This document shows positions 63,676-64,000 of a DNA stretch of 64,000 bases, in pieces. Position numbers and translations under genes: made by a program. The DNA is from Actinernus sp. WN-2022 (Eukaryota; Cnidaria; Anthozoa; Actiniaria; Actinernidae). The DNA lies in NCBI GenBank assembly GCA_030867875.1, contig JAOWCC010000936.1, positions 81,129,032 to 81,193,031 on the forward strand, given 5' to 3'. Positions within the stretch are counted from its first letter, which is position 1. Every line of letters starts with the position of its first letter. Under the pieces are notes generated by a model. The model searched no databases, was not told the origin of the DNA, and was given only the letters and a program-made list of their open reading frames with translations.

Positions 63676-64000
63676 CGCCGTTTCGACGATTTATATTGCT
63701 CTACTAGGAATATGACCACAGCTACAATGAGTAGCCAGGCATTCTTGGCAAGGAAGCCGAAAACTTCTCCAGCGGTACGGAATATGAAACTCGCAATAGC
63801 GCCTATCGCCCCAGGTAGCACGTTAGCCAACTTTTTTCCAAGATCCTTCAAAGCCGTACCAACTCCCTTAGCAACGGAAGCCAAGCCTTTTGTCAATATA
63901 CTAACGACAGTAGCAATTACGGCACCTGCAACGGCTAACACTCCAATCACCGTAAATCCATGTTTCTTGAAGATGGCTTTTATGCGGTCTCGTAACGACA
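63672..64000 (-). CDS. Hydrophobic/coiled-coil structural protein, element B (partial, runs off the window)
   Basis: The minus frame is open to the right edge of the window. Visible from its C-terminal side are RDRIKAIFKKHG, GVLAVAGAVIATVVSILTKG, SVAKGVGTALKDLGKKLANV, LPGAIGAIASFIFRTAG and AKNAWLLIVAVVIFLVEQYK, ending SSKRR. This is the same as the C-terminal half of 26905-27969 in element A. The Gly-rich amphipathic helices between hydrophobic segments suggest a membrane-associated virion component. The N-terminal acidic and coiled-coil parts would lie beyond 64000. Confidence 0.65.
   Translation of the reverse strand, partial: SLRDRIKAIFKKHGFTVIGVLAVAGAVIATVVSILTKGLASVAKGVGTALKDLGKKLANVLPGAIGAIASFIFRTAGEVFGFLAKNAWLLIVAVVIFLVEQYKSSKRR

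Overview
The window looks like chromosomal DNA of a metazoan with intron-bearing genes, moderate AT content and very many small inverted-repeat transposons. A cnidarian or similar marine invertebrate is the best guess, and this is inference: the support is the Death-like exon families, a TTAGGG-type tract, and Polinton-like, Ty3/gypsy and CACTA elements. I could run no database search, so every family name rests on motifs read by eye.

Host genes are sparse. At the left (1.2-3.8 kb) three consecutive exons each encode one Death-like helical domain, joined by phase-1 introns and ending in a stop codon. At the right (53.1-57.9 kb) a second plus-strand gene has a 244-codon unrecognised exon, a Thr/Ser-rich repeat exon and a Death-like exon paralogous to the first one on the left. 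All of these internal exons are phase 1-1, so they can be shuffled without breaking the frame.

The main feature is an integrated virus-like element (element A) of the Polinton/Maverick/adintovirus class. Its genes lie at about 22.25-38.9 kb, and a ~312-bp inverted repeat at 14.2-14.5 and 39.3-39.6 kb may mark its ends. It encodes a double-jelly-roll-type major capsid protein, a penton-like protein, an A32/FtsK-type packaging ATPase, an RVE integrase, a protein-primed-type DNA polymerase B and several conserved unknown or membrane proteins. Less usual cargo is a zinc-ribbon/TFIIB-like factor and an F-box plus ankyrin-like protein. Element A is decaying: in-frame stops, frameshifts, a TTAA-flanked MITE between capsid and ATPase genes, a Ty3/gypsy element in its tandem repeats, and an inverted, internally deleted copy of its left block fused to the truncated polymerase. 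The integrase frame is still open.

A second element (B) starts near 59.3 kb and runs off the right edge. It carries the same left gene block as A in the same order (Cys-rich protein, glycine-rich membrane protein, penton-like protein, 550-aa protein, hydrophobic/coiled-coil protein), with every visible frame intact. Viral starts in A and B often follow the octamer TACGTATA, and both elements have hairpin plus T-tract signals.

Between 41.66 and 52.47 kb lies a 10.8-kb element bounded by an 8-bp direct repeat. It is almost entirely a giant palindrome of 17-bp tandem repeats with a telomere-like tract at its centre, and a 5.3-kb CACTA-type element is nested in it. The rest of the window is foldback MITEs, tandem arrays and sequence in which I see no gene.
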